Positions 4,702 to 5,326 of a stretch of DNA of 5,326 nucleotides are shown piece after piece. Position numbers and translations under genes: made by a program. The DNA is taken from contig JAGYOT010000165.1 in NCBI GenBank assembly GCA_018399455.1, positions 1-5,326 on the forward strand. The letters are read 5' to 3'. The stretch's first letter is position 1. Every line of letters starts with the position of its first letter. This DNA is from Desulfobacterales bacterium (lineage in GTDB: Bacteria; Desulfobacterota; Desulfobacteria; Desulfobacterales; Desulfosalsimonadaceae). Under the pieces are notes generated by a model that made no database searches, was not told the origin of the DNA, and was given only the letters and a program-made list of their open reading frames with translations.

Positions 4702-5002
4702 TTTCGGTACAGAGCGCCTGGCATTTGAACTATTGATGATAAGAAATCATCCGGGTGAGTATATTCTCCCTGGTGCCTGTTTTTCGAGAATAAATATGAA
4801 CCGAAGGCCCCGGAATAAATGATACGGGGCGAACACCGAAAAGTTAAAGTACATTTCGGCGCGGGAAAAACCGGACCGCAGCCTCTAAAATAGGCCATAA
4901 GCGCGCAGCAATACGCGCTCTATACATTTATTTCGGGCAGTCCTCAAAGCCACGAAGGCGAAGACAGACAGAAGTCTGCACTCGTTTTCGTGGCTTTTTT
5001 TT
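4702..5002 (+). ncRNA. Candidate structured RNA, about 300 nt, between a promoter and an intrinsic terminator
   Basis: No credible coding frame exists here. Short hairpins follow each other almost without gaps. They are GATGAT/ATCATC (4735-4751), a bulged CCGGG-GAG stem (4751-4773), GCCCCG/CGGGGC (4807-4830), CCGAAA/TTTCGG (4836-4859), GCGG/CCGC (4861-4879), GCCT/AGGC (4881-4895) and AGCGCG/CGCGCT (4900-4919), then the terminator hairpin. Direction is set by the promoter and by the T8 at 4995-5002. It could be an independent sRNA, a long attenuated leader of the gene at 5052, or coincidental hairpins. No sequence match to a known RNA family is recognised. Confidence 0.35.
4946..5002 (+). terminator. 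Strong intrinsic terminator, plus strand
   Basis: AAAGCCACGAA (4946-4956) pairs perfectly with TTCGTGGCTTT (4987-4997). Inside, CAGAC/GTCTG (4965-4978) forms the tip with an AGAA loop. Eight T follow the stem (4995-5002). An outer CGGGC/GCCCG pair (4934-4938 with 5006-5010) could form an alternative, longer stem. It lies 50 nt before the next plus-strand gene. Confidence 0.8.
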
Positions 5003-5051
5003 CAGGCCCGATTGCTCCGAATGGTTACTGGACGGTCAGGGAAACAAAACA

Positions 5052-5326
5052 ATGCATCGGATCATAATACCAGCTTTCAAGCACCGGCGCCGGCGCCGCC
5101 TCCTCGGCCTGCTCATCGTGTTCGCCGTTTTGGGCCTTGCCGCTATTTCGATGGCTGCCGGGGGCAGGCGCGTGGAAAAGGATACGGACGAAGACGGAAA
5201 AATTGATCACGTGGCCTGGTTTGATTCCAAAAACCGGATTCAGCGCCTTGAAACCGACAACAACAAAGACGGCGAGATGGATCAATTCCAGTTCTACGAG
5301 GATGAAACCATTATCCGCATGGAAAG
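5052..5326 (+). CDS. Exported protein with EF-hand-like Asp-rich repeats, N-terminal part (runs off the right edge)
   Basis: The frame is open from the ATG at 5052 to the window end, giving 91 residues. It starts with a basic region (KHRRRRR, 10-16), then a hydrophobic segment LLGLLIVFAVLGLAAISMA (17-35). This is a signal peptide or signal anchor, with a plausible cleavage near A35-A36. Two 25-residue repeats follow. Each holds a D-x-D/N-x-D-G-x-x-D loop (D44-D52 and D69-D77), then an aromatic residue, Ile, Arg and Glu at equivalent places. Such loops resemble Ca-binding EF-hand or dockerin loops; Ca binding is inference. More repeats probably follow beyond the edge. The ribosome site is weak (AGGG about 10 nt upstream). 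It is divergent from the iron genes and need not be related to them. Confidence 0.8.
   Translation, partial: MHRIIIPAFKHRRRRRLLGLLIVFAVLGLAAISMAAGGRRVEKDTDEDGKIDHVAWFDSKNRIQRLETDNNKDGEMDQFQFYEDETIIRME

Noticed and set aside
4599..4898. 99-codon minus-strand open frame
   Set aside because: No ribosome binding site, no recognisable motif, and it covers the hairpin chain. It looks like chance reading of structured intergenic sequence.
5083..5100. CCGGCG-type short repeat
   Set aside because: It encodes the Arg-rich start of the signal segment and is explained by CGC/CGG arginine codons.
5025..5285. Minus-strand frame at the right edge
   Set aside because: It is antisense to the exported repeat protein, which has a signal sequence and regular Asp-rich repeats.
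1..5326. CRISPR array, tRNA, rRNA, IS element or phage genes
   Set aside because: No regularly spaced direct repeats, no cloverleaf, no transposase or phage-type protein and no terminal repeats were seen on either strand.

Overview
The window looks like part of a chromosome from a Gram-negative anaerobe, most likely a Desulfobacterota (delta-proteobacterial) sulfate- or metal-reducer. This placement is inferred from the FeoA/FeoB pair, a DtxR-type regulator, a Cys-rich DUF2325 protein and moderate GC. No marker gene fixes the species.

Layout. Everything that is confidently coding from 1 to 4247 is on the minus strand and reads right to left. First comes a DtxR-family metalloregulator (4247-3684) ending in a hairpin terminator. 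Next is a unit with a 100-aa helical protein (3584-3282), a Cys-rich coiled-coil DUF2325 protein (3150-1876) and probably a 61-aa protein (1818-1633). Last is feoA (1382-1161) overlapping feoB (1164 to beyond the left edge; 388 N-terminal residues present). Positions 4320-5010 hold no convincing intact gene. They contain a possible frameshifted remnant (4370-4632), then a plus-strand promoter, a chain of hairpins and an intrinsic terminator (4667-5002). At the right edge a plus-strand gene (5052 onward) encodes an exported protein with EF-hand-like Asp-rich repeats.

How it fits together. The genes appear to form a ferrous-iron uptake locus with two layers of control. (1) TTAG-n6-CTAA-type inverted repeats, a form expected for DtxR-family operators, lie just downstream of the -10 elements of dtxR and feoAB, and a degraded copy lies before the 100-aa gene. 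(2) A closely similar leader of about 90 nt occurs twice on the same strand, once before feoA and once before the DUF2325 gene. Each copy has two highly conserved blocks at identical spacing, a variable hairpin and a GCGC stem ending in a U-tract about 30 nt before the start codon. This duplicated, attenuator-like element is the most interesting signal in the window. The DUF2325 protein, with eight cysteines, is thereby tied to iron transport and is a candidate metal or redox-responsive partner.
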